Shown here: in pieces, positions 5,298 through 5,814 of the stretch
How the letters are laid out: each line of letters begins with the position of its first letter
Position numbering within the stretch: the stretch's first letter is position 1
Source of the DNA: Acidimicrobiaceae bacterium
Lineage (GTDB): Bacteria > Actinomycetota > Acidimicrobiia > Acidimicrobiales > MedAcidi-G1
Direction: 5' to 3'
Assembly: GCA_003541675.1 (NCBI GenBank)
Contig: DPMC01000227.1
Coordinates: 1 to 5,814 of the forward strand
DNA: 5,814 nt
Program-made: the position numbers and the translations under genes
The notes under the pieces: model-generated
What the model was told of the DNA's origin: nothing
The model's input: only the letters and a program-made list of their open reading frames with translations
The model's database searches: none

Positions 5298-5814
5298 GTA
5301 CCACCAGCCGGCAGGCTGAAACTGCCAGCCCCGCCGAGGGCCGCTTCGATCCCGACGCTATGCGGGACCGCTACCGCGTCGAGCGGGACAAACGGCTGCG
5401 CGCCGACGGAAACGACCAGTACATAGAGGTCGTCGGAGAGTTCGCCCACTACACCGACGACCCGTACGTCGAATCTCCCATCGACCGGCCGCCGCTCACC
5501 GACGAGGTCGACGTGATCGTCGTCGGAGGCGGCTTCGGTGGCCTCCAGATGGGAGCCCGCCTCCGCGAAGCCGGCGTGGAAGACCTGCGGATCATCGAAA
5601 AAGGCGGCGATTTCGGCGGCACTTGGTACTGGAACCGGTACCCGGGAGCCCAGTGCGACATCGAGTCCTACATCTACCTGCCGCTCCTCGAAGAAGTCGG
5701 CTACATCCCCCAGGAGAAATACTCGTACGCCCGGGAGATCCTCGACTACAGCCGGCGGCTCGGCGAGCACTACCGGCTCTACGACGGGGTGATGTTCCAA
5801 ACGGAAGTCACCGG
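5294..5814 (+). CDS. Flavin-containing/Baeyer-Villiger-type monooxygenase (N-terminal part)
   Basis: This is an FAD- and NADPH-dependent oxygenase that would insert one oxygen atom from O2, typically turning a ketone into an ester or lactone. About 173 residues are visible of an expected 500-600. A charged N-terminal extension (FDPDAMRDRYR, 18-28, then DKRLRADGN, 32-40) is typical of this subgroup. Next come the FAD Rossmann motif VVGGGFGG (76-83; G78, G80, G83) and IIEKGG (100-105), where E102 binds the adenosine ribose. GGTWYWNRYPGAQCD (108-122) is strongly conserved in Baeyer-Villiger enzymes. The FxGxxxHxxxW fingerprint that separates these from other flavin monooxygenases lies beyond the window. 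CTG 5294 is preferred as start because of the strong ribosome binding site and because ATG 5360 would remove the conserved FDPDA region. It may form an operon with the upstream acyl-CoA dehydrogenase. The family is secure, the start less so. Confidence 0.88.
   Translation, partial: MSTTSRQAETASPAEGRFDPDAMRDRYRVERDKRLRADGNDQYIEVVGEFAHYTDDPYVESPIDRPPLTDEVDVIVVGGGFGGLQMGARLREAGVEDLRIIEKGGDFGGTWYWNRYPGAQCDIESYIYLPLLEEVGYIPQEKYSYAREILDYSRRLGEHYRLYDGVMFQTEVT

Noticed and set aside
4865..5800. Minus-strand ORF of 311 codons, the longest open frame on that strand
   Set aside because: It runs opposite two well-supported genes and across their spacer. Its translation is Val-, Pro- and Ala-rich without recognisable domains, a common effect of GC-rich codon use.

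Overview
The window looks like chromosomal DNA from a high-GC actinobacterium. Third codon positions are strongly G/C. One gene matches DUF3499, a family I know only from Actinobacteria. Several genes show a TANNNT hexamer placed for leaderless transcription, which is common in that phylum. A free-living, possibly marine or soil lineage near the Acidimicrobiia would fit the acyl-CoA dehydrogenase and Baeyer-Villiger-type oxygenase pair, but that placement is inference.

Layout, left to right. Positions 1-1122 (minus) hold a DHA2-type major facilitator transporter whose C-terminus lies beyond the left edge. A 78-base divergent spacer follows, then an ATP-NAD kinase/AcoX-like protein (1201-2277, plus). 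That gene converges on a HAD-family hydrolase (2382-3071, minus), and a long imperfect hairpin between them (2338-2375) is a likely bidirectional terminator. A second divergent spacer (3072-3178) carries an inverted repeat against the HAD start and candidate promoters for both sides. It leads into a DUF3499 gene with a long acidic tail (3179-3844, plus). A 162-base spacer with a terminator-like hairpin, a second hairpin and a weak promoter candidate precedes an acyl-CoA dehydrogenase (4007-5215, plus). The last gene is a flavin-containing/Baeyer-Villiger-type monooxygenase on the same strand, cut by the right edge. It most likely starts at a CTG codon at 5294.

Functionally the window is a set of short, mostly independent units. 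The acyl-CoA dehydrogenase and the monooxygenase are the only pair that suggests a shared pathway, namely oxidative breakdown of an acyl, cyclic or steroid-like substrate. The transporter and the AcoX-like protein share a divergent control region but have no evident common substrate. I found no rRNA, tRNA, CRISPR array, transposase, integrase, toxin-antitoxin pair or defence system, and no convincing previously undescribed multi-gene system. The points most worth checking are the apparent leaderless promoters at four genes and the CTG start of the monooxygenase, which overlaps the stop of a possible 16-codon leader ORF.
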